Source: Cyclina sinensis (Eukaryota > Mollusca > Bivalvia > Venerida > Veneridae). From it: 64,000 nt of DNA. The stretch spans positions 4,452,203-4,516,202 of the forward strand of contig JAAONU010000009.1 in the NCBI GenBank assembly GCA_012932295.1. Reading direction: 5' to 3'. Positions 33,231-47,100 of this stretch are shown here, piece by piece (within the stretch, counting starts at the first letter, position 1; every line of letters begins with the position of its first letter). The notes beneath the pieces are model-generated. The model made no database searches and was not told where the DNA came from. It saw only the letters and a list, made by a program, of their open reading frames with translations. The position numbers and the translations under genes were made by a program.

Positions 33231-35108
33231 ACTATTTTCGTAGATGCATGCTGAAATACGTTTCAGGCAAAATATATATATCTGTACGCTACAATGAATA
33301 GTCGTAAAACACATTTTCCATTATCTAATGCCAATCAACGCCATAATATATATTTTTAAAGGTACTTTTTTTAATTTATACAGACTATTAGGGAAAATCG
33401 AAGGCTGATTAGCGAATGAATAACTGACAAAATACTTTGATCTTTTAACTAGTAGTGGCTAGGGGTAGTTACTCCAGTAAGTTAGCTTGACCTGGAACCT
33501 CAAATTACAAGTTATTCTTCAAACATAAACACTAAATACAATCTGATTTTTTCCAGTTTATTTCTCAGGAGCACAAAATAATATCTACTCATTCATATCA
33601 TTTACATATAAAAGAAGGCTGTACAAAAATTACAGCATGATTCTATTTTTCTAGTCAATGTTTCATTCAACTAAAAACAGCTGTTTCTAGAGAGTAGACA
33701 CTTACATTTCTGTAGTTGTATTACTGCCAACAATGTATACAGAAAGTATGTAATATATGATTTTTTTTTCATGATTTGAATACCTGTCTTTAAACATAGT
33801 GCATAAAAATAAATGACCAGTACTTATCATGAAAACGGATTTATCAATGTAACGTAAAGTATGTCCCAACTAAAAAATTTATGATACCTTGATTTGTCAC
33901 AATATAAGATTTATGCAGATTTTTTTCAGTCCGTATAAAAATGAATTAAATATTGTTTATAACAACTGTGATTCTGTCATATGCTTTTCTTCACAAAATA
34001 CTCCCCAAAAATTGGGAACCAGTAAATATGTACCAGATTACAACCATATATATTTCCAGAGCACAACTGATAAAAGAACATACTGACTTAAGTGCTATGT
34101 AATGAACAATAGAACAATTATGTATTTCCCTTTACTTTATGTTAAATTACAGATGAAAACCTACATGTATAATTGCTGTCTTTAGCATCTTCATAAAATC
34201 TCTCAAAATTTAATTAACAATTAAACTTTGATAAACTGAAACTTCTGTCTAGACAACTGAAAACTGAATTACATGTATCTGTTCACTCATTCTATCCACA
34301 CACAGAAATTGCTTGCTTGGCAACATTACATTTTTATGCATTCATACTACATTGCACTTCCAAAAACTAGTTTTAAGTGTCTCTTAAATTTATCCTTTCA
34401 GCAATTCAACTTTTATTAATTTTAATAGGATCAAAATACAACAATGACATATATATCTAATGACTTCTTTACATTTACTAGAATTCCTTTGTAAGTAATA
34501 ACCTATACATAAAATGGATGCAAAACATGCCTTGTATACTACTATTTAATATTTTCTTTAAAAATTTGACCTGCTTAATGTAATATGTATACTTCACTTT
34601 TTCACCAAGCAAATTTCATTTGCCTGTAACATGTCTTCAGAACTAATGAATGAGGAATACCCAAAAATTCAGATTTTTGCAAATACTTAAAGCTTTATCA
34701 AATAAAACTTGATATGAAGCAATAATACCCCGATGACAAGCTATCAGTCCTACAGGTATGGTAAAATGAATGTTGTTGTACAATTTTTAACTGTAAAGCC
34801 ATTATTTTTTTATAAAAAACACTTCCTGGGTATCTGTTTGCAATATGAAGACATTTTCAACACATATTCTTCTTTTTTTAATTTTTTTTTTTTTCATTTT
34901 AAAGAGAATGATCCAATTAAGTGCATATGTAGTTAATCTTGGGTTACTTTTAGGTACATCTCATTTAAAATATTTTAGGTACAGTTCGTTCCTTGCAAAT
35001 ACGGTCTTAACCTATGACAGCCTTACACTGCCAATACTACACTTAGTGCTAAACCTCTATGAGTTCTCTGTAACTTAGCCATGCCAATTTCTGAAATAGG
35101 TTTTAAAC

Positions 35109-38100
35109 CTATCTCCGCCTTCTACGATCACTCCTGCCAACAGGGACTCTCTCTTCACTTCTGTTTCTTCCCCTTCTTCTCTCATCATCATAACTCCTAT
35201 CTAAACCCCTGTCCTCAATCTCAAATCTATCAATTTCCCTTCCACCTTTAAATGGCCCCTCTCTGCCCCTGTATGGAACCCCACGAGGAAGATCAGGCCC
35301 CTCTCTGGCCCTGTAATAATCTTGAAACTCCTCCCTTCTCCTCAACTGCTCCAAATTTCTTTCTCTCTCCTTTTCAAACTTTTCTTCATATAAATCCAAT
35401 CTTTCAAAATTCCTTTCAATCCTCACATCTCGATCATCCAAATCATCTTCTATATAATCTCTTCCTTTCTTGCCAAGACCTCTCTCTTTTGGATCGCCAA
35501 CTCGTCCCCGCCCTCGTTCTTTGAACCCACCCCTCTCCATCCTCATAGCACTACCATCTCTCATTGGCCTTCTATCCCTAGCCACTCTTTCGTCTCGACC
35601 ACTACCTCTTCCACTATCATAACTCGTATCAGCATAACTCCTCGCATCAAACTCATCCAGAACAGGTGCCTTCTTCCTATGATCAATCACCCTTGGTCGT
35701 TGTTGCAAATCTTCCTCACTAGATTCATCGTCACTTTCTTGTTTTTTTGATTTACTCTTCTTTTCTTTGGTCTTCTCTTTCTTGTCCTTTTTATTTTTCT
35801 TCCGTTCATCTCCTCCTCTTCTTCCATCTACACCATCACCAAATTGATCAATGTTTTCATAATTAGCAAGTTTTGCTAGTTTCTTGAACTGTTCTTCCTG
35901 TTCCCTTCTGATGTCTGCCTCTGATTTTTGCATCCCTTGTCCACCTTTTCTACCTTTCTTTTTATCCTTTTTATTCATTTTCTCTGCTTCCATTCTTCCC
36001 CTTTTCTCAAGGGCACCATTTGTTGTATCTCTACCTTTTCTGCCTTCCCTATCTCTAACCCTGGTTTTATCTTTTACCCCTTTGTCTCTGACATTTTTCT
36101 CCTTTTCTACAGCTGACTTAGACCTTCTATCAGCCTTCTTTTTCTTCCTTCTGTTGTCATCAGAGAACTCTGAGTCTGAAAAAAAACAACATCAAAATGA
36201 TTAATTTCTTGAAGTCTTGCTAACAGCCCAACCAATGATGTTCTCTATTTAAATTATAAGTAAAGCATCTGAAATAAAGGTTTCTGTCAAGGCAAATGTT
36301 TTTGTAGCTGTAAATATCTATGTATCGAGATTAACAAAAGGGACAACAATCAAATAATAGGCATAAGTATACTCTTTTTAAGGAAAGAAAACTATCTATT
36401 CTCTTACATTTCCCTCACTAGAGTAAAACAGAAAAAAACGACAAAAATTCATCATTTCAATTAAAATATAAACACAGCTTAAAAACCTTAACCTTATAAG
36501 ATTCAGACAACAATTTTGTAATTCAACCCCTGATATTATCTAAATACAAAAGGCCACTTTTCTTACATCATTGGCAAAATCAGTCAAGTGTACCGACCTG
36601 ATGAGCTCTCAGAGCTCTCGCTATCATCTGAAGCATCAGTATCATCTGACGAGTCAGAGGAGGAGGAATCCTCAGAGTTGTCCTCCATTGCTTGTGCCTG
36701 TTCTTCCTGTTTCTGCTGCATCAACTTCTTGGATACATCCTTCAAATGATCTCTGAGATCATCCCTGTAAATACATGTTAAATACAAAAATTAAACTAAT
36801 AGTGGTCTCTGATGTTATGCTAAAATATAAACTGCATGGAATTAGAGTACTTCAAATATCTCAACTAAATGTAAACAGAATATTAATAGTGCAGTAGATC
36901 CCAAAGACTACTTTACTTAAATATGACTTTACTTGATTTCTCATCTTTCAAAAGAACTTATTCTTAAAACTGACAAGGACTGCTTACCTTCATACAGTCT
37001 TCAACAGTCCCCATAAAAACTATTACTTCTCACTTAGCAAAAATAATATAAAACCATGTTTTTCAATCACAATTGGATAGAAATTCTGTGATGAACCAAA
37101 AAGTAACGTTAAGTTCTACTTACGTTAGTCCTCCAAGACCGATAGTTGTGAAGAAGTTGATAGCAAATCTTGTGTCTCGGGGATTATCTCTTGGTAAGAG
37201 ACCAGCATAATATTCCTGGAGTGTTCTGTAAAAATAATGCTTTATATTAAAAATCCCATTCAACAAAGGAGATGCACTTTTACTCTTACACTGTTGTATA
37301 TGGTTGAGTTTAGGGCCCTCTAAAAGTCAAAGTCGTATCAGGCATGCCATTCATGTTAACATGATTCCTCAAAAGGAGCAGTCCTGGACTCCCCTGCTCC
37401 ATACGAAACTGCCAACTTTCTCAAATATATGGTCATGGTCTGTATCAAGGCTAGAACCCATGACCTTGTATCAGTAAGAATTTAGAGCTTACAAATCCAT
37501 GACCTTGTATCAGTAAGAGGTTTAGAGCTTTCAAATCCATGACCTTGTATCAGTAAGAGGTTTAGAACTTTCAAATCCATGACCTTGTATCAGTAAGAGG
37601 TTTGGAGCTTACAAACCCATGACCTTGTATCAGAAAGAGGTTTAGAGCTTACAAATCCATGACCTTGTATCAGTAAGAGGTTTAGAGCTTACAAACCCAT
37701 GACCTTGTATCAGTAAGAGGTTTAGAGCTTACAAATCCATGACCTTGTAACAGTAAGAGATTTAGAGCTTACAAATCCATGACCTTGTATCAGTAAGAGG
37801 TTTAGAGCTTACAAACCCATGACCTTGTATCAGTAAGAGGTTTAGAGCTTACAAACCCATGACCTTGTATCAGTAAGAGGTTTAGAGCTTACAAACCCAT
37901 GACCTTGTATCAGTAAGAGGTTTAGTGTTTACAAACCCATGACCTTGTATCAGTAAGAGGTTTAGAGCTTACAAATCCATGACCTTAACCTATCAACTAC
38001 AGGGGTGGATCCTTATATTGTTGTAATGTTCGTAAAATGGGAAATCATATTAACCTTTTCAAACAGGGTTTATATTAAACACATCATCTTTTAGCATGTA

Positions 38101-41100
38101 ACACACCAATATATATTGTTCTTCTGTTTTAAATGTGATCCCATAAAACTGTCTAACTCCATATTATATGGCAATAATGTCTCACTTATATGAAATTTGC
38201 TAGAAGTCTTGGAAACAGTTCCTTCAATACAATTCCCTGATTTGTGCTTTTAAAGGTTTTGAAATTTCTGCCTAACAATGAACATGCTTAAAGAATAGAC
38301 TTCTACCAACAAACATGTCAGAATATTTTAACTTAAGAATGGCTTTTACAGTCTCACTTACGGATCTTTCAATCTGTCATTGAGCTTGGGCAGTCCCAAG
38401 TACTCCGACAACTCTTGAAATAAGATCTTGATGAAAATTCGACTAGCTGAGGTAGTGTCATCTTCGTTTAACTTGATTGCTTGAAGGACCTGTAAAAAGC
38501 AAATACATATACCTGTGTTTAACAACAAAATCCCGGTATAACAAATTACATGCAATTCAGAACTGATCTTAACTTCTTCAAAACTGTACATAAAGTCTTA
38601 GTGCATGGACAACAGATATTATAGTTTCTAAACATCTGAACGCAACTAGGAAATTAAATGTTAAAAGTTTATCGAACTGCTAACAACCTGAAACCAACCT
38701 ACACAGCTAAAGGAAATCAAACCAAAAGGAAATCAAAGGAAGCCAAACTTAATCCTCTTTTTTGGCAAAATATTAGTTTTTTCTTATTAGACAAATCAAA
38801 CTAGAAAACATGACGTCTTTAACAATGTAGGTATGAATGTGAAAATGGGTTACAGGTATCCGCTTCTTTAGTTAATAACACTTAGAACTTTTCACATTCA
38901 CCCCTAGAATTATAGTAGCAGGGCTCAAAACCATAAATCTTTATCAAAAAATGAAAGTGTGTTTAAAGTCAGCCTAATAAAACTCTAAAATGTCTAAAAG
39001 AAATGCCTCAGAATGCAACAAAATGTAAGTGTACTACAAAACATTCTTTCATCTTCAGTCATGTCAGTTCATTTGCAAGGAACAAAAGTTGCGATGCATT
39101 TTGCCAGTTCAAGGATTTGCAGTTCAACTCTACCACTTACCGCCCATGAGATGGAATCTGTGTGTAGGAGATGAGCAAAGAATTTGGCCACATTACGTAG
39201 CTTGTTTGTCTCTAAGCGATGAATGGTATCGTACTGTTCCTTGAACATTGCTTGGAATGGTTGTACATATTTCTTGTCGAGCATACAAAATCTCTGAAAT
39301 ATACAAGTACAGCAATAAAACTTTGCCACTTTTGCATTATTTCATTCTTCCATATATTACTGTTTCTTTTTTTCAGCATTAGATAAAGGACTGTGTCTCT
39401 CTATTAAATTTGGTCATTTCTTAACATACATCTTATTTTTAAAATATTCTTAAACTTTCCATACCACCAAAAACAAACATTACCTTTTTTTTGGTAATAA
39501 TATTCTTCAGCATTGTTTGTACGTTTAAACCTATTAATTACAGAGTACTACTTTAAGTCAGAACAATTAGCGGAGAGTTTTCACTCCAAACAATTGCTTT
39601 ATTTTACGTTTAAATAAATCGGTTAACATTTTTGTAAAGACACACATCTTTCAACCTCAATTTGGAACAACAACTTTACTCTGTAAGAACATCATCCAAA
39701 GTAGTTTTACCAATTTTTTATCCATCTATTTCACTACAAAAAAACAACTCACCCCTGCTAGAAGACCAAAAAACTTCTCGTAAGTTCTCATTTGAGCACA
39801 ACAATCTAATATCATGTTACACAGCTCAATCTGAAATAAATTAATACTTCGTCTTTCAGACATCATGTGGTAAATGTACCGAGTTTCAAAGATAAGAATA
39901 GTTTCTCTGTGTTTCATTTCAAGAGAAAGATAACAAAGCACAATGTGAAACAAATCCAGAAAAGCTTTATAAACACATTATGCTTATAACATTGTCACCT
40001 GAAGTAACCAAACCATTCATATTAATTATATTTTAAAGCCAAATCCAACATTCCACAAGTTTAATTTCCAATAAAAGGGAACACCTTAAATAAACAGATG
40101 ATATATTCCATACACATTTCAGGATCTCATTCTAATGAAAAATAAATAAGATCATATGTTAAAAAAAGTTCCAATACCACATTTATACACACACAATGTG
40201 TCCGTTAGTAATGAATTACTTTTGACCCAAAAAATTAAATTAAAACTGATATCAATGCATCCAGGTAACCAGTTGTATTGTTGAAGTTGGTAACAATAGT
40301 ACATGTAATTAAGAAGACTCACATTCAATGCATTTATTTTTTTCAGGGTCCAGTGTTCTAAGCAAAAAAAGAAGAAGAAGAAAAAAATCACAATGTATAT
40401 GACTGGATACACTTCAGTGCCAAAAACAGTCACTATTCATACCTCTTGGCCAGGTTTGAGTTCCATTTTCATGAGTTTATGAGCACACTCCTCGAAGTCC
40501 AGACTAGACTGTATGGTCAAGTAAATTGTTCTGCGCAATGCCACCATGTTTGTCTCTGTCTGATCTATAATGGTCTGTTTTGCTGCCTCTTCTGTAAGAA
40601 GAAAACAGCTATCACTGTCTAGTTTAGTTTAGACTCATTTATTTTACATCAATTGCGATACAAGTTCTTACAACTTATAATCATCACTCTATGACTGCTT
40701 CCTGGGTTGCATACCAGTAATCACGCAGTGTGGAGGAATGTGAAGATCGTGAGAGAATCTCGCCTCTTACGGGATTCGAACCCACGACCTCCGGATCACG
40801 AGCCCTGCGCTCTAACCCTGGACCACGGTGCCTCCTCTATCACTGTCTGTGATTAATACCCCATAATTTTACAATCAGGCCTACCTTACAAATATTTAAA
40901 ACTGGTCAGAGGGAATATACATGTAAGACCAGCAGATATGTTTGTATACAAACGATTCATACAGGTAGATATTGCTATTCAGGCAAATGTAGCTTTGTTA
41001 AGATTACTTTCAGACTTCCTTGTATGTTGTTCCTGAAGTCTGATCCATTTTCAATTAAACTTGACCAATCTCATACAATTCAAATATTTTACTCTTTAAT

Positions 41101-44100
41101 ACAAAAGAAATACTGTTACCTTCTTCTGAATCTTCATCTTCACTGTCTGACCCGCTCTCACTTCCCGATCCATCTTCCTCATCTGAACTACCCTCTCCAA
41201 GGATCTCTGAAATAATTTCATATGTAATATCATATACCCTATAAGTACAAATCTTATGTTATTAGCAAAATGACAACATAATTCTTCCTTAAGTTATGCC
41301 TCATATTTTTCAGCAAAGATTCTGACAAACCTAATTTAGTTTAGTTTAACCTATTCATTTTACACTGGCAAACAAGCTTGTGCTACTTATATCAACCCCG
41401 CTCAACAAATCCTTCATGGGTTTAAAACCAGTATGTGTGCCTAAACGTGAAATCTGGTTGTCACTGAGACTCTCACACCAGCTGGGAATCAATCAAAACT
41501 CCGGAGTTCTACCCCTCGTCCACAAACCATCCATCAAGACTAATTTCAAGAAGCAAGCCCATGGATACAATAGTAAAGGCTTTTTGGCAAAGACCTCCAT
41601 TACACAGATATTCCTACTATGAAGCTGGCTACAGAACACAGGTGAACAAAGTTTACTTCAATTTGCTTACCTTTCTTCAGAATCTTATACTTTTCCTCGT
41701 TTTCTTCAAAGGCTGGATCTGGCTTGAACACATCTGTAAGAAAAACAAAAAATAACAAACTGAACCAAAACCACTTATTCAGAGACTGAAAATTAAATAA
41801 CAAGTATGTACATGCATAAAGGTTTATAGCATAAAATTCTGGTTATATTTTTATTGTTCCTATTTCACAACACTTTAACCTACAACATTACAGTAACTTA
41901 ACCTTTACAAGATTTAGCAAAAGGATGTGTAAACTTTTTACATGTAACTTCTAAAACTTCACTTTCTGTTCCAACTTTAATTTTCTAGGTTCCAATTCAA
42001 TTCATCATTTTCATAATGTAAATATATACGAATAACTGAAAACACAATCCTGTCTCATACAGAAAAAAATATGTTCACACAAAGTTTTACACATTCATTA
42101 CACATTTTCTTTTATAAAAATACAAAAACTAATTGTTTTTAATCAACTCAGAGTCAGAGCAAGAGCTGTCACACAATGTGACAAATGCCCCGCCCCCCTC
42201 CCTCCAAAGGTTATATATCAGACAGAAGAATGAAAATATCTGACTGGTATTCTAAGTAGATTTAGGGGTACAAATCAACATAATACAATTATTGTATAGT
42301 GAAGCTAAAAACTAGCTCGTAATGTTCGTCAACAAGTGTAGCTACGAATAAGTAGATGAGTGAAATGAACAATGGCAAAATTAGACAGTTCAGTAACTAC
42401 ATTTTATATATGCCGCCCTTTGGGTGCACAAAAACTGATCAGGGCACCTGAAAATGTTTATAATTAGTTGTTTAGTCATTCAAACTTTAATGTAACACAT
42501 GGAAGCAAATTCTAATCAAAGCCTTTAAAGCCCTGAAAGACTGTCAGCTAAATAGGTGGCGAAGGTTCATGCTGTGGAAAACATTTTGCCTTCATAATAA
42601 CTCCTCTAACTGGAATCAAGAGAGTCTTCAAATATGCCAGTCTGGGCTCATTATCTTATATCAATTTCAAAGTGGACAAATGTTTAAGTGTCAGCTGTCC
42701 CCAACAGTCTAGAAATCAATTTTCTAACCAAAGCAGAAGGACTCAATTGTACAATCACATGATACACATGTAAATATCTGACAATCAGTTAAAAATCAGT
42801 ATCAACACCTTATACAGTAATACAATGCTTTTTTTCTCTTACAGTGGATAGCTGTATCTATGACAAGACTAACAAATTTGTGAATTAAAAAAAAATTTAA
42901 AATCTTCAGTTAGTAACAGACAATATAATGCAAAACTCTTTCATGACAACCAGCTAAGATATACATACAGAGCATACATGTACAATGTAGCATAACAAGC
43001 TTATTCTTACATGTATGTCATCTCAAGGAAATTTGAATGAGAGCAGTAACTAAAGAAGAATATTCTTATAAATATCAAACAAAATCTTTTCATAGAGACA
43101 AAAATAAAAGGTTCGGTAAGCACATGTAGATAGGCTTTTGGGGGTTTCTGATCAAAAATATTTGGTATGAAATACCGGTAACTACCATTTTACCTCATGT
43201 GAGTCTAATACATGTATAGAGTAATTCATAAAAAAATTAATTTTCTAGCTGAACCCCTACTGGTAAGTACAATGTATAGATACACATATTACAAAATGCA
43301 GAGTTGTTATATATACAATGTTTCTAAAATATATTTGAGCTATCACTAGTCATAAAACTAAGCATTATTTACTGTTAAACAAAATACAGAAATTTTAGAC
43401 AGGCTGACATTTTCAAACATACTATTATATCCAATTCAAAGAAATGACTCTTCCAAATCTGTATGGCCATAAAAGTCAAACTGTTTTTAAAATTTAAGGC
43501 AACACTGTCCTTTACATTAAGCTACATGTACCAAACATCTGCATCTTAACCAACCAGCTAAAAACAACATGCTTAGCCCTAGGTAGTAAATGATACTGTA
43601 ATCTTTGAGCTACTTGCAAAAACAAGAAGGCTAAGAAAGTAGGTAGAACATGTGACTTATAAGCTGATGGCATAGAGCAGAAGTTAATACCAAAACAAAA
43701 CAAGAAATTGGTAAAACCAAATAATGCTCCTCGAAGTATTTTTTTGTTCAGAATGGCAGACAAGTAAGAAATGTACTATCAATGGTATTTCAATGACATG
43801 TGAAATTAAACACTTTTTAAATTAAAGTAAGAATAATCATCATGAAACATATTTGAGGATTTGCAGTATAAAAAAACCAATTTTGTAAGGACAGTTGATT
43901 CACTGCAAAATTTATCTGCTACTTGTTTCATCTGTGAATGTTTGCGAATTTTTATTATCACAAGAGGTGTCAAGTGCTTGGCTGGCAGGTGTAAAAAGTA
44001 GACTTGTACTTCATATAATCAGTGTTGTTCTCCAGAATTCCAACTGATAAGCCATTTATTTAACTATCGATCGGGGTTTCTATAGTAAATTTTATAAAGG

Positions 44101-47100
44101 GAGATAATTAAAAAACTAACTGATGTAAAGTGATAATTCTTTAACACTGCACTTCCTCTCATTGGTCTATGTAACTGTGTGAAGTTTATTCAATTTCCTT
44201 CAATACTTCAATACTTTTCAAGTTATTTTCCTAACAAGCATTATCAGGTATTTTAAAGGGAGATAATTAAAAAGCTAAGTAATGAAGAGTGATCGTTTTT
44301 AAACACTGAACTTCCTCTCACTAATCTCTATAACTGAGTGAAGATATAATGAGATATCACTGATACTTTAGAAGTTCTACTCCAGACAAGCAATAATTAA
44401 CTTTTGTAATTATCATTAAGGGAGATAATTAAAAAATTAAGCAAGGTAGAATTTATGTTCATAAACAATGGATTTCCTCTCACTGTTCTCAATCACTGTG
44501 TGAAGTTTTAATAAAATTACTTAAATAGTTTTAAAGTTATTTGCCGGACAAGCACAATTAAGTATCATAAAAGGAGATAATTCATAAACTAAGTCATGTA
44601 GGGTTATGGTTCTTTGACACTACACTTCCTCTCACTACTCTCTATAACTGTGTGGAGTTTCAATGAGGTATCATTGATAGTAAAGAAGTTGTACTCTGAA
44701 CAAGCATTATTAAACATTTTCAGTATCATTAAGGGAGATAATTCAAAAATCATGCAAGGTAGATATACAGGTAAGGTTATTGGTCAGTGCACTTTCACTC
44801 ACTAGTATCTTTGACTGCATGAATTTTTAATCAAATTCCTTCAAGACTTTTCAAATTTATATCCAGACAACCATTAAGTGTTATAAAGGGAGATAATTAA
44901 AACTAAGTAAATTAGAGTTACAGTTCTCTGACCAGCTGACAATGCACTTTCTCTGACTATTCTCTAAAACTGTGTGAAGTTTCAATGAGATATCATGGAA
45001 AGTTTAGGGGCTATATTCCAGACAAGCATTATTAACTTAAGAGGGATAATTCAAACATTATGTAAGGTAGAATTATGGTTCTTGGACAATGCATTTCCTC
45101 TCTCTAGTCTCTATCAATGTGTTAAGTTTCAATCAAATTCCTTCAATACTTTTCAAGTTATTTCCTAACAAGAGTGTGACAGACAGACAGATAACGCTGT
45201 CATTAGGTACAAAAGTCGGTGCAGGAGATAAGGCATGTTGGGCAAATTATGGCATGTTGCAAATTGGGTCCTGAAATTATGGCTTGTCGCATGCGACTAG
45301 CGATAATGACCTGGGGGACACCCTGCTTGGAGAAATACGCTTGGGATTGTGTTGTGGATTAGATCAGTAATTGTAACCTTGACCTGCCACAATCACGACC
45401 TTAAAATATGCCCAATTTCACCCTGACCCTGCAGCTGCCTGCAACAAAATGTTATGCTGGCCTGGAGATAGAAAACATGATCTCAACTTTTTGCAGTGCT
45501 ACAAGCATTTGACAGAGCACCAGACAATGGATATGACCTTTCAGTCCCTATGTAACCATATGTTAGCATTACCAAAACACATTGTCAAAATAGCCAATGG
45601 TTATGAAAACATTAAAAATTATTTGAAATGACACCTATTTTAACAACATTTGGCAAACTCATTTTGAATAATAAAAATGATTTTTTTTTTTGAGTAAATG
45701 GAAATTTGACTACTTAGCTTTTTTTTTCTATGTGCCAACCTAGAGACCTAAACATAGAAAATTTGTAATTCTCTTTAATTCAAATAAACTCCTTAACTGT
45801 TTATACATTTGATATACTGAAAATGGTGAAAAACTTATTTTTATTGTTTTTACTTCTTCAAACATAAAAAACAAAAAGAAGACAGCATTTAACAATTATA
45901 TAAATAATCTAATAAAATATTGTAGCACAATCATTATTGGTTTATTTTGCTCTTTTTGATCAGTAAATAGATGAGGTATAACATTCTTAGATACTCCATA
46001 ATCCATTGGTTTTAAATGCTCAATTCTTTTGCCTCTGAGCATGCTCAGTATCTAAATCCTTCCATAACTGTGCTATGTTGCCAATACCAAGTGGCAAACA
46101 CATTCTTGCAACACATCTCCAAATATTGTGTTGTAAGCATTCTACACTCTTTTATGAAAATCTTGGAAAAAGAAATTATGAAAATACTATACAGTGTTGC
46201 AATCTGAATAAATTACTATTAGAACATCTAGGTATCCTTTAGTAAACACATGAAGCATTTCTTTTTTCTCAATGCTTTGTTCCTAAATCTATTCACCTAT
46301 TCTTTTAAGTGGATGAATTTCATGTAATGCACAACACAATACCTAGCTCTCTTCACATTCAAAACACTGGCATAAAAATATTCTACAGCAATATTTTTTA
46401 TCCACTAACACTCTATAATAACAAGATGAAACCATTTTCTTTTCTGCCATACGATTTCTAAAAGACGTTTTAAGGTGGTCACTGAATGCAGGAAAGTTGA
46501 CTGTTATCCAAATTAAAGCAAACACTCCTTCTTTCTAATTATTTGAGTAAATGACGCATAGATTACAACACATCCCTGGCACAAGGTGACATATCATCTT
46601 TTATTTTTTAACAACAGAATTAGGTTGTCGAATTTTTGCACCATACTAAATTCCATTCTGTCACACACCTTCTGTATGTATTATGTGATGAATTGCACTT
46701 TTATTCTACCAGATGGCGAAACTTTTCATCATCTTTTCTGCATTAGCTGAATTAGACACTTTTTCAGGAGCTGTTTGAGTAAAAGAATCGGAAGAAAATC
46801 TAAACAGACACAAATATAATCTGACTGAAGATTCTCACCAATATTTTCATGAAGATGACTTCCTTAATCCAAATAAAAACAAAGTTTTAAAACAGTAATC
46901 TGTTAAATAATTCCAAATGTTGAAATCAACAGCTCACACATCGCACTTCATACACAGAAGTACAGCAAATATAAACCAATCAGAAATATGTTTTCACCAC
47001 CAACACATGAACTGATTTATACAGTAACCACAAATCCAGCTGATGATCAGATCCTGTCGTAGTTCTGCAAACTCAATCTTGCACACAGAAGAAAAGGACA

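Noticed and set aside
35252..36204. Plus-strand open frames opposite the last CWC22 exon and, likewise, opposite the exon at 57.5-59 kb
   Set aside because: They are mirror images of the Lys/Arg/Ser-rich coding strand, with Phe/Leu/Ser-rich nonsense content.
37459..37986. Regular 40-bp repeats as a CRISPR-like array
   Set aside because: Units are contiguous with no spacers and lie in an intron of a eukaryotic gene.
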